Origin: Serratia sp. UGAL515B_01
GTDB lineage: Bacteria > Pseudomonadota > Gammaproteobacteria > Enterobacterales > Enterobacteriaceae
NCBI RefSeq assembly: GCF_033095805.1
Contig: NZ_CP109901.1
Location: 2,108,001 to 2,172,000, forward strand
Length of the DNA stretch: 64,000 bases
Direction of reading: 5' to 3'
Part shown: positions 10,771 through 20,628 of the stretch, piece by piece
Layout: every line of letters starts with the position of its first letter
Position numbering within the stretch: the stretch's first letter is position 1
The notes under the pieces: model-generated
The model's input: the letters and a program-made list of their open reading frames with translations, nothing else
What the model was told of the DNA's origin: nothing
Databases searched by the model: none
Program-made: the position numbers and the translations under genes

Positions 10771-10800
10771 CTGCAAAATGTACCATTAAGCTAGTACAAT
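10771..10800 (+). promoter_or_regulatory. mtr promoter with TrpR-like operator
   Basis: A 20-bp near-palindrome at 10779-10798 (TGTACCATTAAGCTAGTACA) matches the TrpR consensus at about 16 of 20 positions. It overlaps a -10 hexamer TACAAT at 10795-10800, with a possible -35 CTGCAA 18 bp upstream. Such an overlap would let tryptophan-bound TrpR block transcription. This supports the assignment of the next gene as a tryptophan permease. The match was scored by eye against the known consensus. Confidence 0.65.
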
Positions 10801-10835
10801 AAGTCAAAGACTGCTAAACCCCATCAGGAGTAATA

Positions 10836-12080
10836 ATGTCTACGGACACCCTTCAGAAACTGTCCCGCCCTTCCGTACTCGGTGGTGCTATGATTATTGC
10901 CGGTACTGCCGTTGGTGCCGGAATGTTCTCTATCCCGATTGCGACGTCTGGCGTATGGTTCAGCGGTTCTATTGCGCTGCTGGTTTATACTTGGGTCTGT
11001 ATGCTGATCTCTGGCCTGATGATTCTGGAAGCCACGCTTAATTACCCCGCCGGTGCCAGCTTTAATACCATGGTAAAAGACTTGCTCGGGAAAGGCTGGA
11101 ATACGCTGAACGGCCTATCCATTACCTTCGTTTTGTACATTCTGACTTATGCTTATATCTCCGCTGGTGGTTCAATTATTGCTCATAGCTTAGGAAACAT
11201 TGTCAGCGGCAGTCAGACTATATCCGGCTTGGTATTCGCCATCCTGGTTGCCTTTATTGTCTGGTTATCCACTCGCGCAGTTGATCGTTTGAGTACCATT
11301 CTGATTGGCGGCATGGTGATTACTTTTGTGATGTCGGTTGGCAATATGTTTACCCATGTGCAACCCGCTATTTTATTCAACCAGGACGAAAGCGATCCCT
11401 ATTATCTGCCCTATGCCTTAGCTGCACTGCCTTACTTGCTGGCATCTTTCGGTTACCATGGCAATGTACCCGGATTAGTGAAGTATTATCACAAAGACAG
11501 CAGTGCCGTGGTACGCAGCCTTCTCTATGGCACTCTGTTGGCTTTAGGAATTTATATCCTGTGGCAGTATGTGATTCAGGGAAACATTGCACGCGATGCT
11601 TTTAAACAGGTTATTGCCGATGGGGGGAACATCGGTAGCCTGCTGAAACAGATGGGCAATGCCTCCAGCAGTTATACTGCTGGCAAGTTGCTAGATGCCT
11701 TCTCTTACATGGCACTGGCCAGCTCATTTTTGGGCGTTTCTCTGGGGTTGTTCGATTATCTTGCCGATTTTTTCAAATTCAGCGATAACACTGCGGGCCG
11801 CACCAAATCGGCGCTAGTGACTTTTTTACCCCCCACGTTGGCAGCGATGGTGTTCCCAAATGGTTTTCTTTACGCCATTGGTTTTGCCGGTCTTGCCGCC
11901 ACCATCTGGGCGGTGATCGTTCCAGCGATGATGGCTCGCGCAAGTCGTCAGCGTTTTCCCCAAGCTAAATATCAAGCGCCTGGCGGCAACGGTATGATCC
12001 TGTTCATCATGTTATTCGGACTGATCAACGCCGTCGCACACATTCTTACGCTATTAAATCTGCTGCCGGTATTTCAGTAA
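10836..12080 (+). CDS. mtr: Tryptophan permease Mtr
   Basis: Aromatic amino acid permease of the AAAP/HAAAP family (Mtr/TnaB/TyrP), moving tryptophan with protons across the inner membrane. It has 414 residues, eleven hydrophobic helices, the N-terminal GTAVGAGMFSIPI motif and long stretches like E. coli Mtr (LGKGWN, ILTYAYISA, SFGYHGNVP, FPNGFLYAIG). It has a good ribosome-binding site (CAGGAG). A TrpR-like operator upstream favours Mtr over TnaB or TyrP. In E. coli mtr lies elsewhere, so its place between yeiW and efpL is a lineage difference. Confidence 0.9.
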   Translation: MSTDTLQKLSRPSVLGGAMIIAGTAVGAGMFSIPIATSGVWFSGSIALLVYTWVCMLISGLMILEATLNYPAGASFNTMVKDLLGKGWNTLNGLSITFVLYILTYAYISAGGSIIAHSLGNIVSGSQTISGLVFAILVAFIVWLSTRAVDRLSTILIGGMVITFVMSVGNMFTHVQPAILFNQDESDPYYLPYALAALPYLLASFGYHGNVPGLVKYYHKDSSAVVRSLLYGTLLALGIYILWQYVIQGNIARDAFKQVIADGGNIGSLLKQMGNASSSYTAGKLLDAFSYMALASSFLGVSLGLFDYLADFFKFSDNTAGRTKSALVTFLPPTLAAMVFPNGFLYAIGFAGLAATIWAVIVPAMMARASRQRFPQAKYQAPGGNGMILFIMLFGLINAVAHILTLLNLLPVFQ

Positions 12081-12259
12081 AATCCCAGAGCGATCTTGGT
12101 AGTCCTTACCTAAACAGTGTCCCTTACCCGTAGAGCAAATTACCCTTAAGGGACACAACCTCGCTTTTCGGTACTCTTTTTTCCCGTTGCTCTTGCCTGA
12201 AAAGCACGGCACGAGTAACTTGTCGCAACTTCTAAAATTTTTATCGGCAGGTAATTCGA

Positions 12260-12832
12260 ATGGCAAGAGCTAACGAAATCAAGCGCGGTATGGCAATCAA
12301 CTACAATGGCAAACTACTGCTGGTGAAAGATATTGATGTGCAAAGCCCGAGCGCACGTGGTGCCAGCACACTGTATAAAATGCGTTTCTCCGATGTGCGT
12401 ACCGGATTGAAGGTCGAAGAGCGTTTCAAAGGCGATGACATCCTGGATACCATCACGCTATCGCGGCGCAAAGTGAACTTTTCCTATATCGACGGTGAAG
12501 AATACGTCTTTATGGATGATGAAGACTATACGCCGTATATCTTCAAGAAAGAGCAAATCGAGGATGAATTGTTGTTTATCCCAGAAGGTGGCTTACCGGG
12601 TATGCAGGTACTGACGCTGGAAGGCCAGGTATTGGCACTGGAATTACCACAAACTGTCGATATGGAAATTGTGGATACAGCCCCAGGTATCAAGGGTGCT
12701 TCTGCCAGTGCACGTAACAAGCCGGCCACTATGGCCACTGGCCTGACTATTCTGGTGCCGGAATACCTGAGCGCTGGCGACAAAATCCGCATTCACATTG
12801 CAGAACGCCGCTATATGGGTCGTGCTGACTAA
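12260..12832 (+). CDS. efpL: Elongation factor P-like protein EfpL (YeiP)
   Basis: Paralogue of elongation factor P that relieves ribosome stalling at proline-rich and some other motifs. It has 190 residues: an N-terminal KOW-like domain, then two OB domains ending in a conserved [11 protein letters not shown] tail. The loop that in EF-P carries the modified residue reads SPSARGAST, with Arg33 at the tip as in E. coli EfpL, and not the lysine of EF-P. The length equals that of E. coli YeiP. The start ATG at 12260 matches the family. Confidence 0.96.
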   Translation: MARANEIKRGMAINYNGKLLLVKDIDVQSPSARGASTLYKMRFSDVRTGLKVEERFKGDDILDTITLSRRKVNFSYIDGEEYVFMDDEDYTPYIFKKEQIEDELLFIPEGGLPGMQVLTLEGQVLALELPQTVDMEIVDTAPGIKGASASARNKPATMATGLTILVPEYLSAGDKIRIHIAERRYMGRAD

Positions 12833-12930
12833 TTATCTACAGAGGGGGCTGTTATTACCCCCCTTTCAACAATCTATACAACGTTCTTATAAGCACCGAC
12901 TGCTCTTACACACAATTTAAGAGATACGGC

Positions 12931-14121
12931 CTAAATAAGTTCCGGGAAAAAACGCTTTTTCAACGCCAACTCTACACCGCGGATCTCCGCCAGCCCTTTC
13001 AGACGCCCGATAGCTGAATACCCCGGGTTAGTTTTTTTCTTCAGATCGTCCAGCATCTGATGACCATGATCAGGCCGCATCGGGATCGCGCGTTTATCGC
13101 CCGCTTTTTTGCGGCGTTGTTCCTCGGTCAGAATGGCTTCGATCACCGCTACCATATCCACATCACCTTGCAAATGCGCACCTTCATGGAAGGTCTTCGG
13201 GTTCTGTTCACGACAGGTCGCCCGCAAGTGGGTAAAGTGAATACGGTCACCAAAGGTTTCAATCATCTTGACCAGATCGTTATCTGCACGGACGCCATAG
13301 GAACCCGTGCACATGGTAAAGCCATTATGAATGCTGTCGACCGTTTCCTTCAGCCACTGCATATCTTCAATGGTAGAAACAATACGCGGCAACCCGAGAA
13401 TGGGACGAGGAGGATCGTCAGGATGGACGGCCAGCCGCACACCAACTTCTTCGGCAACGGGTACGATAGCGCGAAGGAAAACGGCCATATTTTCACGCAA
13501 TCGCGCTTTATCAATATGGTCATACTCTGCAAGACGAGCACGGAATTGGTCGAGAGTATAACCCTCTTCTGCGCCTGGTAAACCTGCAATAATGTTGCCG
13601 GTCAACTTGGCAATATCCGCCGCACTCATCGCGTTAAAATAGACTTTGGCCTGCGCCTGTTCATCTTCCGTGTAATCTTTCTCTGCATTTACGCGTTGCA
13701 GAATGTGAAGATCAAACGCAGCAAAAGCAATCTGATCAAAGCGCAATGCTTTCGAACCATCCGGCAATTGATATTCTAGATCGGTACGCGTCCAATCGAG
13801 GATTGGCATAAAGTTGTAACACACCGTATCAATACCACAAGCTGCCAGATTGCGTATCGACTGCTGGTAGTTGGCGATATAACGTTGGCAATGCCCACTT
13901 TGGGTTTTTATTTCCTCATGCACAGGAATACTCTCAACCACTGACCACACCAGCCCTTTCTCAGCTAGCAACTTCTGCCGAGCCTTGATCTCTTCAATCG
14001 GCCATACATCCCCATTGGGAATATGGTGCAATGCGGTTACTACGCCAGTCGCCCCTGCCTGACGCACGTCATCCAGTGAAACCGGATCATTCGGCCCATA
14101 CCAACGCCATGTTTGTTCCAT
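12931..14121 (-). CDS. uxuA: Mannonate dehydratase UxuA
   Basis: Converts D-mannonate to 2-keto-3-deoxygluconate in glucuronate degradation, using a divalent metal. It has 396 residues, the family length, with the characteristic start [19 protein letters not shown], an HPDDPP segment and the metal-site region near [10 protein letters not shown]. It is divergent from yeiQ, whose family contains fructuronate reductase UxuB. That pairing suggests the two act in sequence on hexuronates. It is not at this location in E. coli K-12. Confidence 0.94.
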   Translation of the reverse strand: MEQTWRWYGPNDPVSLDDVRQAGATGVVTALHHIPNGDVWPIEEIKARQKLLAEKGLVWSVVESIPVHEEIKTQSGHCQRYIANYQQSIRNLAACGIDTVCYNFMPILDWTRTDLEYQLPDGSKALRFDQIAFAAFDLHILQRVNAEKDYTEDEQAQAKVYFNAMSAADIAKLTGNIIAGLPGAEEGYTLDQFRARLAEYDHIDKARLRENMAVFLRAIVPVAEEVGVRLAVHPDDPPRPILGLPRIVSTIEDMQWLKETVDSIHNGFTMCTGSYGVRADNDLVKMIETFGDRIHFTHLRATCREQNPKTFHEGAHLQGDVDMVAVIEAILTEEQRRKKAGDKRAIPMRPDHGHQMLDDLKKKTNPGYSAIGRLKGLAEIRGVELALKKRFFPELI

Positions 14122-14471
14122 TAATTTATCCTTGTATAAAGTCGCTCACTCATCAGAGATAATGTACCAATAGTGAGATAGATCGCAAAATTCAACCAAT
14201 CTTGTTATACCACATTGAGATAGATATCATTCACATTTAACCTTACTATTAAGCTGAATGCTGTCAAAACAAAAACGATAACAGGTTGATCAAACGCACG
14301 CTTTAGGCTTATTTTGAAACGACCGTTTTTCACCCTCCTTAAGGCTATTTGCCTGGCGGTAGATAACACAATCTGGAATCAGTGCATCAAACAAAATCTG
14401 CACGCGTTTAACTGGTCTGATAACTTTCCGCAAGCTACAGATCGGTCTTTTCTCTTACCATGGAGCCATTG
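14122..14471. other. uxuA/yeiQ divergent control region
   Basis: No gene is seen. The 350-bp spacer separates two divergent hexuronate genes, is AT-rich near uxuA and holds a UxuR/ExuR-like operator at 14202-14216. GGAG at 14462-14465 is the ribosome-binding site of yeiQ. Confidence 0.5.
14202..14216. promoter_or_regulatory. Possible UxuR/ExuR operator
   Basis: TTGTTATACCACATT matches the hexuronate-regulator core TTGGTATACCAATTT at about 12 of 15 positions. It lies 81 bp upstream of uxuA in the spacer shared with yeiQ. The regulator gene itself is not in the window. Confidence 0.4.
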
Positions 14472-15953
14472 ATGAAGACCATCGCCAATTCACCGCTGCC
14501 CATAGGCACGCAGCAGCCACAGTACGAGCGCCACAGCCTTCGCAGCCGCCTTGTCCATTTGGGATTTGGTGCTTTCCACCGAGCACACCAGGCACTGCTT
14601 ACTGACCGTGTGCTCAACCGTAAAGGAGGTGATTGGGGTATTTGTGAGATCAGTCTGTTCGGTAACGATAAACTCTTCCAGACACTACGCGCGCAAGATC
14701 ACCTCTATACCGTGTTGGAAAAAGGGGCTGCAGGTAATCAAGCTATCGTGGTAGGTGCAGTCTGTGAAAGCGTGCACCGCAAGCTTGAAGGCATCGACGC
14801 TGTACTGGAAAAACTTGCCGAACCGCAGGTGGCGATCGTTTCAATGACGATTACGGAAAAAGGTTATTGCATTGAGCCAGGTACGGGTCAGTTAGACCTG
14901 AACCATGAAACCATCAGAGCCGATCTGGCCAACCCGACTCAACCGGCTACCGTGCCGGGTATCTTGGTTGAAGCACTATACCGGCGCCGCCAGCGTAATC
15001 TCCCCGCCTTCAGTGTGCTCTCCTGCGACAATATTCCTGAGAATGGTCATGTGGTACGTAACGCCGTCATTGGGCTAGCTAAAGCGCGAGACAAAGAACT
15101 GGCTCAATGGATCGCCGAAAGTGTCACCTTTCCCTGCACAATGGTCGATCGCATTGTTCCAGCAGCAACACCGGAAATATTGGATGAGATCTCCGCCGCT
15201 TTGGGCGGTGTTCATGATGAATGTGCTATCGCTTGCGAACCATTTATTCAGTGGGTGGTGGAAGATAACTTCATTGCAGGACGTCCAGACTGGGAGGTTG
15301 CCGGTGTGCAACTGGTGGATGATGTCTTGCCATTCGAATTGATGAAATTACGTATGCTCAATGGGAGCCACTCATTCTTAGCCTATCTGGGATATCTGGG
15401 CGGTTACCGCTACATTAATGAGTGCATGGCAGACGAAGATTACCGACGTGCCGCGTTTTACCTGATGCTGCACGAACAAGCGCCAACGCTACAGGTGAAA
15501 AATATCGATTTGGCCGCCTACGCCGAACAGCTTATTGAGCGATTCAGCAATCCAGCATTGCAACACCGTACTTGGCAAATCGCTATGGATGGCTCTCAGA
15601 AATTACCACAGCGTATGCTAGACTATCTCCGCTGGCATCTGCAACACGGTGGATGCTATGCAGGCTTAGCTCTGGGAATTGCAGGCTGGATGCGCTATGT
15701 CAGTGGTGTTGATGATAATGGGCAACAGATTGATATTCGCGATCCTATGCTGGCAGTGTTACGAGATGCGGTTAGTAATTCACGAGACGATGAACAACGT
15801 GTCATTGCGCTACTGGCAGTAAAAAGTATTTTTGGCGAACAGTTACCAACAGATAAGGCATTTGTGGCTGCGGTCACGCGCGCCTACCTGTCGTTGCGCG
15901 ATCATGGCGCTCGTCAAACGGTTAAAGCGTGGGTTGTGACGCAAATGGGTTGA
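14472..15953 (+). CDS. yeiQ: YeiQ, mannitol dehydrogenase/fructuronate reductase family
   Basis: NAD-dependent polyol dehydrogenase family protein (UxuB/UxaB/MtlD superfamily) of 493 residues, very close to E. coli YeiQ (488). It has the N-terminal dinucleotide-binding segment (VHLGFGAFHRAHQAL), the conserved SCDNIPENGHVVRNAV region and the catalytic-lysine region ELMKLRMLNGSHSFLAYLGYL. The ATG at 14472 was preferred to that at 14460 because GGAG is correctly spaced and because it gives the E. coli start (M-TIA). Divergence from uxuA suggests it reduces fructuronate to mannonate here; the substrate is inferred. Confidence 0.9.
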   Translation: MKTIANSPLPIGTQQPQYERHSLRSRLVHLGFGAFHRAHQALLTDRVLNRKGGDWGICEISLFGNDKLFQTLRAQDHLYTVLEKGAAGNQAIVVGAVCESVHRKLEGIDAVLEKLAEPQVAIVSMTITEKGYCIEPGTGQLDLNHETIRADLANPTQPATVPGILVEALYRRRQRNLPAFSVLSCDNIPENGHVVRNAVIGLAKARDKELAQWIAESVTFPCTMVDRIVPAATPEILDEISAALGGVHDECAIACEPFIQWVVEDNFIAGRPDWEVAGVQLVDDVLPFELMKLRMLNGSHSFLAYLGYLGGYRYINECMADEDYRRAAFYLMLHEQAPTLQVKNIDLAAYAEQLIERFSNPALQHRTWQIAMDGSQKLPQRMLDYLRWHLQHGGCYAGLALGIAGWMRYVSGVDDNGQQIDIRDPMLAVLRDAVSNSRDDEQRVIALLAVKSIFGEQLPTDKAFVAAVTRAYLSLRDHGARQTVKAWVVTQMG

Positions 15954-15962
15954 CAACCAACT

Positions 15963-15991
15963 GACCATGCCGAGCCTCACTCGGCATGGTC
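15963..15991. terminator. Hairpin between yeiQ and the fimbrial-like gene
   Basis: A perfect 12-bp stem (GACCATGCCGAG / CTCGGCATGGTC) with a 5-nt loop sits 10 bases after the yeiQ stop, between convergent genes. There is no strong T-run, so termination may be partial or Rho-assisted. Confidence 0.6.
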
Positions 15992-15998
15992 GAGTAAT

Positions 15999-16307
15999 TT
16001 ATCTATACGCAACTGTCATTATCCCGGTCTTTTTTTGCTGGTCTAACCACTTTATTTCAGTGGTCCCAACGTTCTGTGGGAGTTCTTTACTATTTGAATT
16101 ATAACTTGCTATGGGCTGGGACGCGGTATGGTTTTTCCCATTGCGATAACACTCTGTATTCGCGGTTGAGTTGACAACACTTACCACACAAGGGCTTTCA
16201 ACAATCCCACCGACAAAGGTAATTGTCCCACTTGTGGTGCCTGCTTGACTTGCTGCCGTCCATGAAAACAACGCTCCTGCGATCAAAAATAACCGTAAGC
16301 TATTCAT
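15999..16307 (-). CDS. Orphan fimbrial-like secreted protein
   Basis: Small exported protein of 102 residues. A signal peptide ends near residue 22 (SWTAASQA). The mature start (GTITFVGGIVESPCVV) resembles the N-terminal strand of type 1 fimbrial subunits, with a cysteine pair (Cys40 and Cys53 by count) that could form the usual disulfide. It is much shorter than a pilin (about 150-180 residues), and no chaperone or usher gene is near. It may be a pilin-derived periplasmic protein. Exact function unknown. Confidence 0.65.
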   Translation of the reverse strand: MNSLRLFLIAGALFSWTAASQAGTTSGTITFVGGIVESPCVVSVVNSTANTECYRNGKNHTASQPIASYNSNSKELPQNVGTTEIKWLDQQKKTGIMTVAYR

Positions 16308-16619
16308 GGCAACCTCACTTTATGTTCAGCCAATTTAAACATAGAAGATTTTTTAGGAATTAACTTCATGTGAGAGGTTTTTTTTTGTGGTGGGTTAGGG
16401 AATAAAATTTTTAAAAACAAGCGAATAGAGAGTCATCTTTTCTTTAGCTATCAGTTTTAATTGAGAATTATTTAGATTTCATGAGAAAAAGAAGAGTTGA
16501 AATATTTCCGATCCTCAATGTGCGATTTATGCCATCGACACAACAAATAACTCACTGCCCTGACTGAAAAATATTTAATATCTTTCAAGAATTAAATCAT
16601 ACATAGAGAGTATATTTGA
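16308..16619. other. AT-rich spacer before yeiR
   Basis: No gene is seen. The spacer carries divergent promoters for the fimbrial-like gene and yeiR, and the sequence is strongly AT-rich. Confidence 0.4.
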
Positions 16620-17594
16620 ATGACTAGAACTAACCTGATCACCGGTTTTCTTGGTAGTGGCAAAACAACAACTATCCGGCACCTATTGGCCAATAAACCA
16701 CAAAACGAGCGTTGGGCTGTCTTAGTCAACGAATTTGGTGAGATTGGGATTGACGGTGCGTTGTTGGCAGATAGCGGTGCAGTACTTAAAGAAATTCCTG
16801 GTGGCTGTATGTGCTGTGTTAACGGCCTGCCAATGCAGGTGGGTTTGAATATGTTATTGCAGCAGGAAAAACCCGACAGGTTGTTGATCGAACCAACAGG
16901 TTTAGGTCATCCAAAACAGATCCTTACGCTTTTGTCACAGGAAACCTACAGCGGATGGATCGAACTTTTAGCGACGATCTGCCTGCTTGATGCCCGCCAA
17001 CTCAATGAACCCCGATATCGCGAAAATGAAAATTTCCGCGATCAACTTGCCGCAGCAGATATTATCATCGCCAGCAAAATGGATACTTGGCAGTCACACG
17101 ATGTTCAAGCCTTGGAAGAATGGCAGACACAAAACGGGTATGGGCGGCCACTTTACAGGATAGAACATGGGCGTATGGAGAGCGGGCTGTTGGATTTACC
17201 ACGTACAAACCACACGGAATTACCTGACGCCCTGCATCATCATACTCAGAGCAAGACTCAAGGATTGGCAGCATTACGTTTGCCAGAAAACTCGCGCTGG
17301 CGCCGGGCATTGAACCAAGGTCAAGGATTTATCAGCTGTGGTTGGATTTTTGATAGCAATACACTATTTGACACCGTTGGCATGATGGAGTGGATCAGAT
17401 TAGCGCCCGTTGATCGCGCAAAAGCCGTTGTGCGCATAGCAGAAGGCAGTTTATTGATTAACCGACAAGGGCAAGACCTCAATATTGAAACACGCCCTAC
17501 AGCACCGCTAGATAGCCGTATTGAGCTGATACATAGCGGTGAGGCGAATTGGAATTCACTGCAATCATCACTGTTCAAGATCCGCTTAAGCTGA
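16620..17594 (+). CDS. yeiR: COG0523 zinc-binding GTPase YeiR
   Basis: G3E-family P-loop GTPase of 324 residues, related to metallochaperones that deliver zinc or cobalt. It has Walker A GFLGSGKT at residues 9-16, the family metal motif CMCC at 63-66 and a GTP-specificity motif (ASKMD) in the middle. E. coli YeiR binds zinc and hydrolyses GTP. A second COG0523 protein (yjiA) lies at 44974, so the window holds two paralogues. In E. coli lpxT follows yeiR; here the next gene is mepS. Confidence 0.93.
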   Translation: MTRTNLITGFLGSGKTTTIRHLLANKPQNERWAVLVNEFGEIGIDGALLADSGAVLKEIPGGCMCCVNGLPMQVGLNMLLQQEKPDRLLIEPTGLGHPKQILTLLSQETYSGWIELLATICLLDARQLNEPRYRENENFRDQLAAADIIIASKMDTWQSHDVQALEEWQTQNGYGRPLYRIEHGRMESGLLDLPRTNHTELPDALHHHTQSKTQGLAALRLPENSRWRRALNQGQGFISCGWIFDSNTLFDTVGMMEWIRLAPVDRAKAVVRIAEGSLLINRQGQDLNIETRPTAPLDSRIELIHSGEANWNSLQSSLFKIRLS

Positions 17595-17989
17595 AGGACT
17601 TGACCTTTTTTCAGTTATTCTGAACCAGAAACTATTTATCGGAGAGGCAACAACCTAGTTCAGGTTATAGTTGCCTTATGTGTAACGATTAGCGCAAACT
17701 TAACATAACGAGAAAACATCATTCTTTAAATCAGCGTTTACATTATGTTACATCAAAAAATTGCATAACCAATGTCGAAAAAACTCGCAATCTTTCTTAC
17801 ATTCCGGTAGTCTTCGTTGCGTTTGTGCTTGGTTTAAGGTTGTTTCAGTAACCAATGCTTGGAATTTGTGTGTTCCAAGGCATTATCAACGATAACTGAT
17901 TGTCCTTCCTGCCTGTGCAAATCAGATCTGTTTGGTATTTTTTAGATAGCGACCTTGGTCGTTAAGGACTTCAAAGGAAATTAATTATA
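17595..17989. other. Spacer yeiR-mepS, no lpxT
   Basis: No open frame of note occurs in this 395-bp spacer. In E. coli this position holds lpxT (yeiU). The mepS promoter and a long leader are likely here, but no specific site could be assigned. Confidence 0.5.
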
Positions 17990-18565
17990 ATGGTCAAGTC
18001 TCAACCTTTTCTGAGATATTTTTTGCGGGTGCTCCCTGCAATAGCAGTAACGGTTATGCTCTCAGCTTGTAGCTCTACGAATACTTCGAAGTTAGATAAC
18101 TCACAAACTGATATGCATGCAGTTAATGACAATAACGGTCTTTTACTGCAAGCCTCTCAGGATGAATTCGAAGCCATGGTGAATAGCGTTGACGTCAAGT
18201 CAAAGATTATGAGCCAGTATGCAAGTTGGAAAGGCGTACGTTATCGTTTAGGCGGTGATACCAAGCGTGGTATTGACTGCTCTGGGTTTGTGCAGAGAAC
18301 CTTCCGCGAACAGTTTGGTATGGATTTGCCCCGTTCAAGTTACGAGCAAGAAGACATGGGCAAGAAAATCCCACGAGCCAAACTTCGCCCTGGTGATTTG
18401 GTATCGTTTCGTGCTGGCTCTACTGGCCGTCATGTCGGCATATATTTGGGTAACAACAAGTTCGTTCATGCGTCCACCAGTAATGGTGTAACAATTTCTA
18501 ACATGACGGATAACTACTGGAATAAGCGTTACCACGAAGGTCGCCGCCTACTCGGCAGTAGCTAA
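17990..18565 (+). CDS. mepS: Murein DD-endopeptidase MepS (Spr)
   Basis: Outer-membrane lipoprotein that cuts D-Ala-mDAP crosslinks to allow cell wall growth. The 191 residues start with a signal peptide and a lipobox LSAC (lipidated Cys27), followed by an NlpC/P60 domain. The catalytic triad is visible as Cys97 (GIDCSGFVQ), His148 (GRHVGIYLG) and His160 (KFVHAS). In E. coli the protein is degraded by the NlpI-Prc system. A strong terminator follows. Confidence 0.96.
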   Translation: MVKSQPFLRYFLRVLPAIAVTVMLSACSSTNTSKLDNSQTDMHAVNDNNGLLLQASQDEFEAMVNSVDVKSKIMSQYASWKGVRYRLGGDTKRGIDCSGFVQRTFREQFGMDLPRSSYEQEDMGKKIPRAKLRPGDLVSFRAGSTGRHVGIYLGNNKFVHASTSNGVTISNMTDNYWNKRYHEGRRLLGSS

Positions 18566-18614
18566 CAGCGCAAAATCTTAATGTCGTCCTGAGTACCAAA
18601 CAGATAGAGATAAG

Positions 18615-18641
18615 AAACGCTGCCGTTGTGCAGCGTTTTTT
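18615..18641 (+). terminator. Rho-independent terminator of mepS
   Basis: A 9-bp stem AAACGCTGC / GCAGCGTTT with a 6-nt loop and a T6 run lies 50 bases after the mepS stop. Confidence 0.88.
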
Positions 18642-18943
18642 CATTTGAGCTTAACGTGGTACTGCATGCATTTCCGTTTCAGCTCTTGGAGAGTAACGAA
18701 GGAATAGATTGCAACCACTCGCCCTGCAATCAGATTAATTTTAAGGTTATAGCCTTAGTGCAAAACCAATCGTTCCTGAGTATTACCCGTGTCAGTTCGA
18801 TAGTCTAGACTGTGTCTTAATTACTCGTTGTACCAACGCGATCCGCAGGGCTGGTGCAATTTACGCATGGTTACGTTATTCGCATGTGGTGAAGGGCATT
18901 TTTCTGTCAGTGCGGTTTTATGCCCTGATCAGGAGGGGAAGCT
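18642..18943. other. Spacer before pdeN
   Basis: No gene is supported in this 302-bp spacer. AGGAGGGG at its end is a strong ribosome-binding site for pdeN. Confidence 0.4.
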
Positions 18944-20533
18944 ATGGGCCTAAAGAAAGCATTTGCACACCATGCCTCATACAGACGGCGTAACCTGACT
19001 AAAAGTAGTCTCACAGCGCTAGCTTTCTTTGCCATCTCCACCGCTGTTTCATTGTTTCTGATTTACCATCAACGTACCCAACATCAACTTGAGGTCGAAA
19101 GACGCACACAAGAGTTTACTGTTAACTACCTCGATAATCTAAAAAGCGTCATGCTGCAGATAATGCCGCTTGCCGACAAGTCTTGTGAAACGACCTTCCC
19201 CGATCTGGCATACCGTGCTGCTTTCACCAGCGGTGTTCGTACCTTTATTCTGGTCAACGATGGCATAGCTCACTGCTCCTCGGCGACCGGCAAGATGAGG
19301 CTAGAGGTTAACCATCTTTATCCTGAGATTGACTGGTACAAACAGCTGGATATGAAACTACAGCAGGGTACGCCAATAGTACCAGAAAAGCCTGTGGTAG
19401 CCGTGTGGTTGCGTCAACAGGGTCAGAGTAATACCGGTGTACTGGCAACGTTGGATCTTAGCCTGACGCCTTACCTATTGCTAACATCACATAGTAGCGA
19501 TACCTCGGGAATGGCTATCATAATGGGCAAACAGGTAGTAACAACTTTCAGTACAAACCTGATCCCATTTGGTAAGTTACCCCAAAGCCATGCCAGCCAA
19601 CTGGCAATCCCGAACTACCCAGTAAAAATCATGTTCTATCACCGGAACTTGACCGCAGACGATATACGTTTAACTTTGTTGGCCAGCTTAGTGTTATCCC
19701 TGATGATAGGTATGCTGTTTTACTCAATCCTGATGTTACGCCAAAGCCCTGAACGCGCTCTGATGAGAGGGATCAAACGTAATGAGTTCTTTGTAGAGTA
19801 TCAGCCCGTATTTCATGCTGTGGATAAGTCAATTTCCGGTATCGAGGCATTAATCCGCTGGCAACATCCGACCGAAGGGCGCATACCACCGGACCTATTT
19901 ATCCCCTTCGCGGAAAGTGAAGGGTTGATCGTGCCATTGACACGTCACCTGTTTAACATGGTGGTGGCAGAACTCACACTATTGGTGCAAGTGTTGCCAC
20001 GAGGTACCAAGCTGAATATCAATCTTGCACCTTCTCATCTCAAAGCACGTTCATTTCATGACGATGTCAATGATTTACTGACACGGTTACCACAAAACCA
20101 TTTCGTTTTAGTCTTTGAAATCACTGAGCGTGGTATGGTGGAAGAAAAGAATGCGGTTAAGGAGTTTGGCTGGCTACATCAGCAAGGCATTCAAATCGCT
20201 GTAGATGATTTCGGTACCGGTCACAGCGCATTAGTCTATCTGCAACGGTTTAATCTGGATTACCTGAAGATAGACCAGGGATTTGTCAACTCCATTAGCC
20301 AAGAGACGATAACTGCGCCAGTGCTTAACGCGATAATTTCGCTGGCAAAAAGGCTGAAGATGCAGACCATCGCTGAAGGGGTAGAAACGGTTGAACAGGT
20401 TAAATTTTTGCAACAACAAGGAGTTAACTTTATGCAAGGCTATTATCTGAGTAAGCCACTCGGCATTGAGGCATTAGTCGCATTTTGCCAAAAAAATTGC
20501 GTTTTTGAACACCTTGAGCCGTTTAAAGCATGA
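18944..20533 (+). CDS. pdeN: Cyclic-di-GMP phosphodiesterase PdeN (Rtn)
   Basis: Membrane-bound EAL phosphodiesterase of 529 residues. Two transmembrane helices (about 26-46 and 242-265) flank a periplasmic CSS-motif domain with the redox-sensitive CSS at IAHCSSATG. The cytoplasmic EAL domain appears catalytically complete: GIEALIRWQHP, NLAPSHL, EITERG, the metal-binding DDFGTG and the AEGVET loop. CSS-type enzymes are controlled by DsbA/DsbB-dependent disulfide formation in E. coli. The start is chosen on a strong AGGAGGGG site. Position between mepS and yejA matches E. coli rtn. Confidence 0.94.
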   Translation: MGLKKAFAHHASYRRRNLTKSSLTALAFFAISTAVSLFLIYHQRTQHQLEVERRTQEFTVNYLDNLKSVMLQIMPLADKSCETTFPDLAYRAAFTSGVRTFILVNDGIAHCSSATGKMRLEVNHLYPEIDWYKQLDMKLQQGTPIVPEKPVVAVWLRQQGQSNTGVLATLDLSLTPYLLLTSHSSDTSGMAIIMGKQVVTTFSTNLIPFGKLPQSHASQLAIPNYPVKIMFYHRNLTADDIRLTLLASLVLSLMIGMLFYSILMLRQSPERALMRGIKRNEFFVEYQPVFHAVDKSISGIEALIRWQHPTEGRIPPDLFIPFAESEGLIVPLTRHLFNMVVAELTLLVQVLPRGTKLNINLAPSHLKARSFHDDVNDLLTRLPQNHFVLVFEITERGMVEEKNAVKEFGWLHQQGIQIAVDDFGTGHSALVYLQRFNLDYLKIDQGFVNSISQETITAPVLNAIISLAKRLKMQTIAEGVETVEQVKFLQQQGVNFMQGYYLSKPLGIEALVAFCQKNCVFEHLEPFKA

Positions 20534-20628
20534 TATTTAAACTTCTTTATCTTGAAAACCCGTTTGGAATGCTATGCTATTGATCGGATTAATAACTAGT
20601 CAGTACCCCACAGGAGCTTACCGTAGAG

